Below, in pieces: positions 48,870-56,388 of a stretch of DNA of 64,000 nt. The first letter of the stretch is position 1. Each line of letters opens with the position of its first letter. The stretch comes from Clostridiales bacterium (lineage in GTDB: Bacteria > Bacillota > Clostridia > Christensenellales > Borkfalkiaceae), in the NCBI GenBank assembly GCA_003538975.1, contig DPQQ01000003.1:1-64000 (forward strand), read 5' to 3'. Both the position numbers and the translations under genes were made by a program. The notes under the pieces are model-generated. The model worked only from the letters and a program-made list of their open reading frames with translations, searched no databases and had not been told where the DNA came from.

Positions 48870-49748
48870 ATGGAAATTGCTTTTATAAAATGCGAGTGCT
48901 GCGGAAACGACTACGTTTACATAGATTCCGGCTCCCCTATATTCCGTGAATCAATAATTAAAACCGCATTGATTAACGACGATGAATTTTTCAAAAAACT
49001 TACCGTTTCTTTATCCGACCGCCGTTTCGGAATAGGTTCTGACGGGGCGGTTTTTTACAAGTTCCCCGCAGAAAAAGCGGAATACGATCTCGAAATCAGA
49101 ATGTATAATTCCGACGGATCGGAAGGTCTTTTATGCGGCACCGCTTTAAGAAGCGCGGCTTGTATTCTGGACGAAAAACTCGTAAAATCAGGCTTACAGA
49201 AAAATTCGTATAAAATAAAGACGGCTTCCGGCATAAAAATAGTAAAAAAAGATGACCTTTTCGGCTTTATCGCCGAAATCGGAAAAGCGGATTTTTCCGC
49301 CGGAGAAAAGTTTTCCATCCTTAAAAAGCCTGTAATTAACTATGCGTTTTGTTGCGGAGTTTCGCTCACTCTTCTATCCGTCGGCAATCTGCATGCTGTG
49401 GCGTTTATCGACGATATAAAAAGCTTCGATCTCGAAAATTTTTATAAAACTGTTAAACGCTCGAAAATTTTTACCGCGCCGTTCAATCTCGAAATCGCAA
49501 AAATAACTTCGAATAACTCTGTTTTAACGAGAGTATACGAGAACGGTTCGGGCGAAACTCTTTGTTGCGGTACCGGCGCATGCGCCGTCTCGGCAGCCGC
49601 CGTTATACTCAAAAAAATCACTTCAAAAAAAATAAATGTAACCTTTAACGGCGGAACGGTATCAGTGAAATGCGACCAAAGTTACAATTTGTCGGTCGGC
49701 GGAACCGTTAAAAAGGTCTTTACGGGAGTATATTATTATGAGCCTTAA
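48870..49748 (+). CDS. dapF: Diaminopimelate epimerase
   Basis: 292 residues. It converts LL-DAP to meso-DAP for peptidoglycan and lysine. Both halves are visible: CGNDYVYID and MYNSDGSEGLLCGTALRSA carry the first catalytic Cys, and VYENGSGETLCCGTGACAVSAA carries the second. The first site reads CGTALR where CGNGxR is usual, so the flanking Asn is lost, a divergent form. The ATG at 48870 is 2 nt after the dapB stop. The 3' end overlaps dapL by 11 nt. Confidence 0.9.
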   Translation: MEIAFIKCECCGNDYVYIDSGSPIFRESIIKTALINDDEFFKKLTVSLSDRRFGIGSDGAVFYKFPAEKAEYDLEIRMYNSDGSEGLLCGTALRSAACILDEKLVKSGLQKNSYKIKTASGIKIVKKDDLFGFIAEIGKADFSAGEKFSILKKPVINYAFCCGVSLTLLSVGNLHAVAFIDDIKSFDLENFYKTVKRSKIFTAPFNLEIAKITSNNSVLTRVYENGSGETLCCGTGACAVSAAAVILKKITSKKINVTFNGGTVSVKCDQSYNLSVGGTVKKVFTGVYYYEP

Positions 49749-50934
49749 ACCGAATAAAAATTTTGAAAAGTTACCGAAAGACTATCTGTTTTCGCGCATT
49801 AAAAAGAAAGAAGCTGAAATAAAAACAATAAATTTAACAAGGATAAGCATAGGCGACGCCGTTCTGCCGATAGGTAAAACGATAGTTTCCGCCATGAAAA
49901 ATGCGGCAACAGAACTCGGAGAAAAAGCAAGCTTTAAAGGTTATCCCCCGCAAAGCGGTTATTCCTTTTTAAAGCAAGCCATAATAAACGACTATAAAAA
50001 ACGCAACGTTGTTATATCCGAAAACGAAATCTTCGTATCAGACGGAGCAAAATCAGATTTATCCGGACTTATGGATGTTTTTCGGCAACACAGGTCTTAT
50101 ATAATCGCGCCGTTTTATCCTGTTTATCGAGATGCGGAAACCATAAAGGGAAACAATATAACCTATATCGAAGGAAATATAGGCAATAACTTTTTGCCTC
50201 TCCCCGATAAAAAATACAAATCGGGAGTTTACTATATAACTTCGCCGAATAATCCTACCGGAGCAACGTACGATAAAAATTCGCTCGCTTCTTGGGTGGA
50301 ACATGCACTAAAAACAAAATCGGTTATAATTTTCGACGCGGCGTACGAGTGCTTTATTACAGAAAATCTGCCGCGCTCCATATACGAAATCGACGGAGCC
50401 GAAGACTGCGCGATAGAGGTAAAATCGTTTTCAAAATCGGCGGGTTTCACCGGCGTAAGATGCGGCTATACAGTCATCCCCGAAAAACTGAAATTACAAA
50501 ACTCTTCCGGGCTTTTTTCTAAAAATAACGGCGACGTATATATAAACAAACTGTGGGAAAGACGACAAGCCGCTTTTTTTAACGGCGTTTCTTACATAAC
50601 TCAACGCGGAGCAGAAGCCGCTCTCACCATTGCAGGCAAAGCGGAATGTAAAAAAAGTATCGGATATTACCTTAAAAACGCAGGACGTTTTTATAAATTC
50701 TTTTCCGATCGCGGCGTAAGATTTTCCGGCGGTGTAAACTCCCCGTACGTTTTCGCCGAGACTCCCGATAAAATACCGTCCGAAAGATTTTTCGAAGCGT
50801 TGCTCGCAAGCGGACTGGTGGCTACGCCCGGCGCGGGATTCGGAGCATCCGGCGAATACTTTATGAGATACTCCTCTTTCTGCTCCGAGGCCGACGCCGA
50901 AAGAGCTGTTAAAATATTGTCTTTATTCTATTAA
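49738..50934 (+). CDS. dapL: LL-diaminopimelate aminotransferase
   Basis: 398 residues, a PLP enzyme making LL-DAP directly from tetrahydrodipicolinate, so succinylase or acetylase steps are not needed. Seen are NFEKLPKDYLFSRI, ISIGDAVLPI, GYPPQSGYSFLKQAI, IFVSDGAKSD, SPNNPTGATYD, IIFDAAYECF and the PLP Lys in VKSFSKSAGFTGVRCGY. Together with dapA, B and F it completes the route from aspartate semialdehyde to meso-DAP. MDVFRQHRSYIIAP near 50075 is encoded by a stretch resembling the dispersed repeat. No clear terminator follows directly. Confidence 0.93.
   Translation: MSLKPNKNFEKLPKDYLFSRIKKKEAEIKTINLTRISIGDAVLPIGKTIVSAMKNAATELGEKASFKGYPPQSGYSFLKQAIINDYKKRNVVISENEIFVSDGAKSDLSGLMDVFRQHRSYIIAPFYPVYRDAETIKGNNITYIEGNIGNNFLPLPDKKYKSGVYYITSPNNPTGATYDKNSLASWVEHALKTKSVIIFDAAYECFITENLPRSIYEIDGAEDCAIEVKSFSKSAGFTGVRCGYTVIPEKLKLQNSSGLFSKNNGDVYINKLWERRQAAFFNGVSYITQRGAEAALTIAGKAECKKSIGYYLKNAGRFYKFFSDRGVRFSGGVNSPYVFAETPDKIPSERFFEALLASGLVATPGAGFGASGEYFMRYSSFCSEADAERAVKILSLFY
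50073..50094. repeat. Possible degenerate repeat copy inside dapL
   Basis: GGATGTTTTTCGGCAACACA plus GG resembles the intergenic variant at 62572 (GGTAATGTTTCGGTAATACA plus GG) but with several differences. The match is weaker than in the araC-type gene and dapB. Confidence 0.35.
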
Positions 50935-51055
50935 AACAGAAAAAATTTAGTCTGAACTGCTGCTTTTTTGCCGCTTAAAAGTAAAAAATACTTAAATCAA
51001 CGTGATTTTTACGAATTTAAGTAACAAATAGCCGATATAATGCTGCGGCGTTTTG

Positions 51056-51084
51056 TTGCTATTTCGTCCGAATTGATATATAAT
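51056..51084 (+). promoter_or_regulatory. Promoter of the GH1 transcript
   Basis: TTGCTA (51056-51061), 17 nt, TATAAT (51079-51084). The start near 51091 lies over 200 nt before the GH1 ATG. Confidence 0.6.
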
Positions 51085-51109
51085 AAAAATACTTAAAGAC
51101 ACAAACTTT

Positions 51110-51197
51110 TGTCCGATTAAAACGGACTTTGCCTGAAATAAGGTAATATTCGTAATTATTAGCGGACGATCGCTTTAGCGATTTGTCCTATTTTTTT
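51110..51197 (+). promoter_or_regulatory. Candidate attenuator in the GH1 leader
   Basis: Hairpin GTCCG/CGGAC (51111-51127) is followed by a terminator-like hairpin, GGACgATCGC/GCGATttGTCC with loop TTTA (51164-51188), and a T7 run. The first GTCCG could pair with CGGAC of the terminator instead, which would make an antiterminator. No known riboswitch class fits; a simple stray terminator is the alternative. Confidence 0.45.
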
Positions 51198-51304
51198 GCG
51201 TAAAACGCATTAAAAAACGGATAAAACCATAAGTTTTTAATCAAAAAACAACCATAAATATAATAAAACTTTATATAAAACGTAGTTAAAAGAGGTACAA
51301 AGGA

Positions 51305-52681
51305 ATGTTCAGAAAAGACTTTTTATGGGGAACGGCGACAGCCGCAACTCAGATCGAAGGCGCGGCGTTCGATGACGGCAAAGGTTTATCCGTCTGGGAC
51401 GTCAACCCGAAGGCTAAAAACTTCACCTATCGCGGAGACGGGGTTGAAGTCGCTTGCGATTCTTACCACAAATGGGACGAAGATCTATTATTATTAAAAA
51501 AACTCGGCGTAAACGCTTACAGATTTTCTATCGCATGGCCGAGAATTATTCCGAAAGGCGTAGGTGAAATCAATCAAAAAGGTCTCGACCATTATAAAAA
51601 GATGGTTGACGATCTTATCGCGGCGAATATCAAACCGGTAATAACAATATTCCACTGGGATCTCCCGTACGAACTTTATATAAGAGGCGGCTGGCTCAAT
51701 CCCGAAATTTCGGACTGGTTCGCCGAATACGTCAGAGTTATAGCCGAAAATTTTGCCGATAAAGTAAAAATGTTTATTCCCGTAAACGAGCCGCAGTGCG
51801 TTCTCGGCGGTCTCGGCGGAACTTACAGAAATTCTAACTTTACCACGAAAGAAATGCTTACAATGATACATAATATTTTATTGTGTCACGGTAAAGCAGC
51901 AGCTATTTTACATAAATACGAAGGCGTTCGGGTAGGTATGTCCTCCTGCGGCGGAATAGATATTCCTTACAGCGAAAAAGCGGAAGACATCGAAGCCGCG
52001 AGAAGACACTTCTTCTCTACCGAAAAGGCAACGCCCTGGACCACCGCTACATGGCTCGATCCCGTATTTTTAGGCGATTATCCCGAAGAATATTACAAAA
52101 TCTTCGCTAAAAACGAACTTCCCGATATAAAGTCCGGCGATATGGAACTTATTTCTCATTCCGCAGACTTTTTGGCACAGAACACATATAACGGCGATTG
52201 CTACTTCAAAGCCGGTAAAAACGGCGAACCGGAAAGAGTAGATTTCCATTACGGATATCCGATGACCATGATGAACTGGCCCGTCACGCCCGAAGTTTTA
52301 TACTGGGGACCTAAATTCTTATACGAACGTTATAAAGTACCCTTCTATATTACGGAAAACGGCGTTGCGGTAACCGATCTTCTCACTCCGGACGATAAAA
52401 TTCACGACGGGGCGAGAATAGAATTCATCCGCTCTTATCTCGAAAATTTTATGAGAGCCGCAGACGAAGGAGTGGACATAAGAGGTTATTTTTACTGGAG
52501 CATGCTCGACAACTTTGAATGGCTTTCCGCATATACAAAGCGTTTCGGTCTTATTTACGTCGACTACAAAACTCTTAAAAGGTATCCTAAAGATTCGTAT
52601 TACTATTATGCCGACGTAATCAAAACAAACGGCGAGATAGTAAATATATACAAAAATAAAAATTATAATAATCAGAAATAA
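51305..52681 (+). CDS. GH1 beta-glucosidase
   Basis: 458 residues, the normal length. The N-terminal signature FLWGTATAATQIEGA, acid/base Glu in VNEPQ and nucleophile Glu in FYITENG are all present, as are FHWDLP and ENFEW-type DNFEWLSAYTKRFGL at the C-terminus. This retaining enzyme should release glucose from cellobiose-like or aryl beta-glucosides in the cytoplasm; the missing phosphate-binding features argue against a phospho-glycosidase, but not strongly. AAAGGA lies directly before the ATG. It is preceded by a possible attenuator and ends in its own terminator. Confidence 0.93.
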   Translation: MFRKDFLWGTATAATQIEGAAFDDGKGLSVWDVNPKAKNFTYRGDGVEVACDSYHKWDEDLLLLKKLGVNAYRFSIAWPRIIPKGVGEINQKGLDHYKKMVDDLIAANIKPVITIFHWDLPYELYIRGGWLNPEISDWFAEYVRVIAENFADKVKMFIPVNEPQCVLGGLGGTYRNSNFTTKEMLTMIHNILLCHGKAAAILHKYEGVRVGMSSCGGIDIPYSEKAEDIEAARRHFFSTEKATPWTTATWLDPVFLGDYPEEYYKIFAKNELPDIKSGDMELISHSADFLAQNTYNGDCYFKAGKNGEPERVDFHYGYPMTMMNWPVTPEVLYWGPKFLYERYKVPFYITENGVAVTDLLTPDDKIHDGARIEFIRSYLENFMRAADEGVDIRGYFYWSMLDNFEWLSAYTKRFGLIYVDYKTLKRYPKDSYYYYADVIKTNGEIVNIYKNKNYNNQK

Positions 52682-52727
52682 TTTTATTGTTATAACGGTT
52701 ATATTCAGACGATACGTTATTTAAAAA

Positions 52728-52767
52728 GGTAATATTTCGGTAATAACGGTATTGTCAAAACTGTACC
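52728..52767. repeat. Copy of the dispersed repeat after the GH1 gene
   Basis: GGTAATATTTCGGTAATAAC at the left and TCAAAACTGTACC at the right give GGTA...TACC ends over 40 nt, matching the layout of the copies at 34202 and 62572. Confidence 0.72.
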
Positions 52768-52776
52768 GGATAGATA

Positions 52777-52805
52777 AAAGCTCTGCCGTAAAGCAGAGCT
52801 TTTTT
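52777..52805 (+). terminator. Terminator of the GH1 gene
   Basis: AAAAGCTCTGC/GCAGAGCTTTTTT around CGTAAA. Confidence 0.88.
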
Positions 52806-52843
52806 AATTGATTTTTATTATTTTAAAATATAATTTAAAACAT

Positions 52844-52871
52844 AAAAAAACCATGCACAAAGCATGGTTTT
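52844..52871 (-). terminator. Terminator of tRNA-Pro
   Basis: AAAAACCATGC/GCATGGTTTTT with loop TTTGT on the minus strand, just after the tRNA's CCA and followed by further T residues. Confidence 0.85.
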
Positions 52872-52947
52872 TGGTCTGAGTGAGGTGACTTGAACACCCG
52901 ACCTCTTGCCCCCCAGACAAGCGCGCTACCAACTGCGCTACACCCAG
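52872..52947 (-). tRNA. tRNA-Pro (GGG)
   Basis: On the minus strand acceptor CTGGGTG/CACTCAG, anticodon stem CTTGT/GCAAG with loop CTGGGGG (anticodon GGG), a TTCAAGT T-loop and an encoded CCA are present; the length is 76 nt. The 52948-53090 stretch beyond it shows nothing else. Confidence 0.9.
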
Positions 52948-53090
52948 TCGTAAAACGGACTTTATTTCGTCCGCTTTATATTATACAACATTTTTAAAAA
53001 TTATCAAACTATTTGACTATGTTTTTGTAAAGATTTATTCTCATAATAAATATTAAGATAAATCCTTATAAATAGTCGGATAATTTTTAA

Positions 53091-53909
53091 TTATTCGCCG
53101 TCTTTGAAACTGTTGCCTAAAAATGTACCGAAGCCCGAGGGAGTCTTTCTTTTAGGTTTGTCGGTAAAGCCGCCGGTTCTTTCTCTTCTTCCGCCGAAGT
53201 TGCCGTTTTTATTGAAGTTTCTGCCGCCTTCTCTGTTATAAGGCTTTTTATAACCGTCCTTGTTGTAGCCGCCTTTGTTGTAATTTTCGCGCTGGGGCTT
53301 CTTTTCGTTGGGAACGATTATCACGTATCTGTTCGGTTCTTTGCCTTCGGAAATAGTGGTAACGGTCTTGCTGTCCGCGAGAGCCGAGTGAATAATACGT
53401 CTTTCATACGGATTCATGGGTTCGAGAGAAATGTCTCTTCCGTATCTTACAGCCTTTTCTTCAAGTCTGTGGGCGAGCTTTATAAGAGTTTCTTCTCTCT
53501 TTTCGCGATAACCTTCGCAGTTTACGGAAACGCGCTTGTATTCTTTGTTTCCTATATTGGCAACTGCTCCTGCAAGCGTTTGGATAGCGTCTAAAATTTC
53601 GCCCCTGTAACCGATTAAAGCTGCGGAATCGGTAGCGATGATTTCTACTTCAACCTGTTCGCCTTCCGAAACGAGATTAGCTTTAGCTTCGAGATCGAGC
53701 TTATCGAATAATCCGTTCAAAAATTCTACGGCGTTTTCGCCGTCGGTGTTGTTCTTTTTGATTTCTACCTTTGCGGGTTTCTTAACCGTGCCGAAAATAC
53801 CTTTTACGGGTTCTTCGATAACGGCGATGCAAGCTTCTTCCTGCGTGAGACCGAGTTCTTTAAGGCCTTTTTCAATAGCTTCTTCGGTCGTCTTTCCGGT
53901 AAATTCCAT
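53091..53909 (-). CDS. jag: Jag/KhpB RNA-binding protein with long basic tail
   Basis: 272 residues. A Jag-N domain (1-52) is followed by a linker, a KH domain (about 80-145, with GYRGEILDAIQTLAG) and an R3H domain (about 150-210, with MNPYERRIIHSALAD). The last 60 residues are unusual: repeated Gly/Asn/Arg/Lys stretches such as GGRNFNKNGNFGGRRERTGG, like RGG-type RNA-binding tails. Jag/KhpB binds RNA and affects cell envelope growth in related bacteria. It sits 3 nt after yidC in the usual origin-cluster order. Confidence 0.92.
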   Translation of the reverse strand: MEFTGKTTEEAIEKGLKELGLTQEEACIAVIEEPVKGIFGTVKKPAKVEIKKNNTDGENAVEFLNGLFDKLDLEAKANLVSEGEQVEVEIIATDSAALIGYRGEILDAIQTLAGAVANIGNKEYKRVSVNCEGYREKREETLIKLAHRLEEKAVRYGRDISLEPMNPYERRIIHSALADSKTVTTISEGKEPNRYVIIVPNEKKPQRENYNKGGYNKDGYKKPYNREGGRNFNKNGNFGGRRERTGGFTDKPKRKTPSGFGTFLGNSFKDGE

Positions 53910-53912
53910 TAT

Positions 53913-55325
53913 TTAACCTCTTCTGACAATGTTATTATTTTCTTCTAAGCCTTCTTTCTTAGCGAATCTGGCGTCGACGATTTTATTGATTATAACGGTT
54001 GTAATCGTACTCATAAGCGTGCTTACGATAATGTAAAGCGAGAATGCGGCGGAGTAAATAAACGCAAAGAACGCCATCATTACAGGCATCATCCACATCA
54101 TCATCTTCTGCGTCTGCGCGCCCTGTCCGTCTACGGTCTGAAGTTCGAGCTGATCCTTTTGCGACTTCATCGAAACGAACTGCGAAAGTATCATTGTTCC
54201 TATGGTAAGAACTATAAGAATATAGTAACCGTTGGGCTGCTTCGCTTCTTTCGAAAGATCTCCGATAACGAGCTTATAATCGTCGTTAGACAAAACTTTG
54301 TTGTTATCGATTACCGGAGTGATTTTTACTATTTTGGTGCAGCCGTTGAAAGAATAAACCGCGTCGGGCTTCCAGATGTTTTTTACCCAGAAAAACGACT
54401 GTCTTTCTTTATAATATATGTCTGCCGAAGCGCGCTGCTGAATGCTTACGACAAACTTTTCGGCATTTTCGATCGTTTGATCAGCTTCTTCGTACGTTTC
54501 CGCAAACGTCTTGTTTTCATACTTAAGCGTTTCGTTTGTCTTTAACTTTTCGAGATCTACTCCGAAAAGAGCGTCGTCCTTCGTATAGCTTACCTTGCCG
54601 TCTGCGTCTTTAGTAAGTGTGATTTTTAAGGTAACGTAGCTGTGCTGGGACGAAAGCGTAACGGGAGTGGACGTTACTCCGTTCTCCGTTTTTGAAACTC
54701 CTTTGGTAATAGTAAGCTCGTAAGTTTCTTCGCCTTTAGTTAAATTCTTCGTAACCGCTCTGTTATCAGAAACGCCGCTCAAAGCTCTTTCGATAGCGTC
54801 CGCGTTGAAAACAAGCTCGTCCGCTTTTGTCTTTTTATTTTTTTCTACCTTTACGTAATAACCGGCTTCGTCTGTACCGTCGGCTTCTATACCTTCTATA
54901 ACGACCTGATTGTACGCAGCAGCCATGTTATAAAGATTTTCTTCCTGCTGGAAGGTAGAATATCTGTTGAAGCTGTTAAGGACTATAATGAATATTACGA
55001 GCGTTACGATAGTCGGTAAACACGAGCCGAAAACGCTGTAACCTTCTTTCTTATAAAGAGCCATTACCTTTTGGGAATACAGGTCCTTTCTGTCCTTATA
55101 CTGTTCCTGAAGTTTTTCAAGCTCGGGGCGCATCTGCTTCATTTTAAGCGAACTTTTACGCATCGAAGATCTTGAAAAGTAGTCGAATACAAGCGTTACG
55201 AGTTTAAGTAAAACGGTAAAAACTATAATACCTACCCATACAGCCGAAAATGACGTGATAAGATCGGCAATAAGTTTTGTCAAACCGCCTACCGAAGGTT
55301 TGTATGCTATTTCAATAAAATTCAT
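53913..55325 (-). CDS. yidC: Membrane protein insertase YidC/OxaI, with large extracellular insertion
   Basis: 470 residues, longer than most Bacillota forms (about 250-300). Helix 1 is FSAVWVGIIVFTVLLKLVTLVF, then comes the charged hairpin (MKQMRPELEKLQEQYKDRKDL) and helix 2 (TIVTLVIFIIVLNSF). About 220 soluble residues follow, before GYYILIVLTIGTMILSQFVSMKSQ and the final helices (MMMWMMPVMMAFFAFIYSAAFSLYIIVSTLMSTI). The insertion lies on the outer side, between helices where short loops are usual. It inserts membrane proteins with or without SecYEG. No lipoprotein Cys is seen at the start. Gap to yidD is 1 nt. Confidence 0.93.
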   Translation of the reverse strand: MNFIEIAYKPSVGGLTKLIADLITSFSAVWVGIIVFTVLLKLVTLVFDYFSRSSMRKSSLKMKQMRPELEKLQEQYKDRKDLYSQKVMALYKKEGYSVFGSCLPTIVTLVIFIIVLNSFNRYSTFQQEENLYNMAAAYNQVVIEGIEADGTDEAGYYVKVEKNKKTKADELVFNADAIERALSGVSDNRAVTKNLTKGEETYELTITKGVSKTENGVTSTPVTLSSQHSYVTLKITLTKDADGKVSYTKDDALFGVDLEKLKTNETLKYENKTFAETYEEADQTIENAEKFVVSIQQRASADIYYKERQSFFWVKNIWKPDAVYSFNGCTKIVKITPVIDNNKVLSNDDYKLVIGDLSKEAKQPNGYYILIVLTIGTMILSQFVSMKSQKDQLELQTVDGQGAQTQKMMMWMMPVMMAFFAFIYSAAFSLYIIVSTLMSTITTVIINKIVDARFAKKEGLEENNNIVRRG

Positions 55326-55326
55326 T

Positions 55327-55560
55327 TTAATATACCCATTTGACGACGCTTCTCTTATCCGGAACTTTATCGAACCCGCCTTTGCTCCACGGGTTGCATC
55401 TTAAAATCCGCCAGATACCGAGAAGAACGCCGTAAAAAAATCCGTGCTTTAAAATGGCTTCAAGAGTATAAGCCGAACAACTCGGCATATATTTGCAATT
55501 ATGAAACGATAAATGTTTCTGATAAAAGCGTATCAGTTTTACGCTTAAATACTTCAGCAT
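55327..55560 (-). CDS. yidD: Membrane protein insertion efficiency factor YidD
   Basis: 77 residues, the normal size. LIRFYQKHLSFHNCKYMPSCSAY carries the conserved Cys pair, followed by LEAILKHGFFYGVLLGIWRILRCNPWSKGG. It assists YidC-dependent insertion. It lies between rnpA and yidC as usual, with a 99-nt gap to rnpA. Confidence 0.95.
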   Translation of the reverse strand: MLKYLSVKLIRFYQKHLSFHNCKYMPSCSAYTLEAILKHGFFYGVLLGIWRILRCNPWSKGGFDKVPDKRSVVKWVY

Positions 55561-55659
55561 TTTTACTCTCTTAATACTTTTTTATTATTATCCTTTCTGA
55601 AATAAAAAATATTTTTAAACCTTAATATTCTGTAAAAAAATTATTTACGATAAGAGCGT

Positions 55660-56010
55660 TCAGATTAGTCCCTTTCTCTTAAAAGCATAGCCTAAATCTT
55701 TAACGAATTTATCGTAAGAATATTCTTCTTTAACCTTAGGTATAATAACAAAAAAGAAGTTTTGAGCGTCTTTTAACTTAAAACTTCTGAAAGATTCGCG
55801 CAAAAGTCTTTTGACGCGGTTGCGCTGAACGCTTTTACCGTGGCGTTTTCCGACGGCGTAGCCTACTTTGGTTTCCTTTTCGGGCATCATAACCAAAGTA
55901 AGACTGTCGGTATAGACCTTTTCGCCCTTTTTTAAGACTCTCGAAAAATCTTTTTCTTTTTTCAGTCTGTTATCCAATTTGAAACCCCGGTTCCGGAAAA
56001 ACGGAACCAT
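55660..56010 (-). CDS. rnpA: Ribonuclease P protein component
   Basis: 116 residues from ATG 56010 (a TTG at 56016 is in frame; a TTG encoding the L of LDNRLKKEKDF at about 55980 is a further possible start). The family core is plain: LKKEKDFSRVLKKG, KVGYAVGKRHGKSVQRNRVKRLLRESFR (the RNR signature) and FVIIPK. It binds RNase P RNA and helps in tRNA 5' maturation. It lies 19 nt after the rpmH stop codon. Confidence 0.94.
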   Translation of the reverse strand: MVPFFRNRGFKLDNRLKKEKDFSRVLKKGEKVYTDSLTLVMMPEKETKVGYAVGKRHGKSVQRNRVKRLLRESFRSFKLKDAQNFFFVIIPKVKEEYSYDKFVKDLGYAFKRKGLI

Positions 56011-56029
56011 AGTCAAACTTTAAGCTAAA

Positions 56030-56164
56030 TTAAGCGGAAAGTTTATGACGACCTTTATTTCTTCTTCTCGCGAGAACGTTTCTGCCGCCCTTGGACTGCA
56101 TTCTCTTTCTGAATCCGTGAACTTTGCTTCTCTGTCTTTTTTTCGGTTGATAAGTTCTTTTCAT
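56030..56164 (-). CDS. rpmH: 50S ribosomal protein L34
   Basis: A 44-residue protein beginning MKRTYQPKKRQRSKVHGFRK and ending RRRNKGRHKLSA, typical L34. AAGGAAGG lies upstream of the ATG. It leads the rpmH-rnpA-yidD-yidC-jag run. Confidence 0.97.
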   Translation of the reverse strand: MKRTYQPKKRQRSKVHGFRKRMQSKGGRNVLARRRNKGRHKLSA

Positions 56165-56252
56165 TTTTATTCCTTCCTTGTTTAATTCGATTTTATCGAA
56201 ATTTATTTTTTATTTTCGCAAATTTTTATATAAAAATAAAACTCGCTTTTTA

Positions 56253-56281
56253 ATTTTATTTTTTTTCGGGCGTATTGTCAA
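56253..56281 (-). promoter_or_regulatory. Promoter of the rpmH operon
   Basis: Minus strand TTGACA (56276-56281), 17 nt, TAAAAT (56253-56258). The start near 56246 gives a leader of about 80 nt. It lies in the AT-rich gap between dnaN and rpmH, so rpmH need not depend on dnaN transcription. Confidence 0.7.
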
Positions 56282-56388
56282 ATAATTTAACCTTATTTTA
56301 CTTTATTTAAGCCTTTATTAAAACAAAATTATTATTTTACCGCTTACTTTCTTGTTTTTTGCCCGTTTTTTTTAATATGCGGCTTTCT

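Noticed and set aside
55070..55090. AATACAGGTC inside yidC as another dispersed-repeat copy
   Set aside because: Only the ATACAGG part matches, the GGTA...TTTCGG half is absent and the residues are conserved YidC sequence.
56140..56156. DnaA box (TTATCAACC) at the start of rpmH
   Set aside because: It is produced by the conserved codons for RTYQP of L34 and stands alone.
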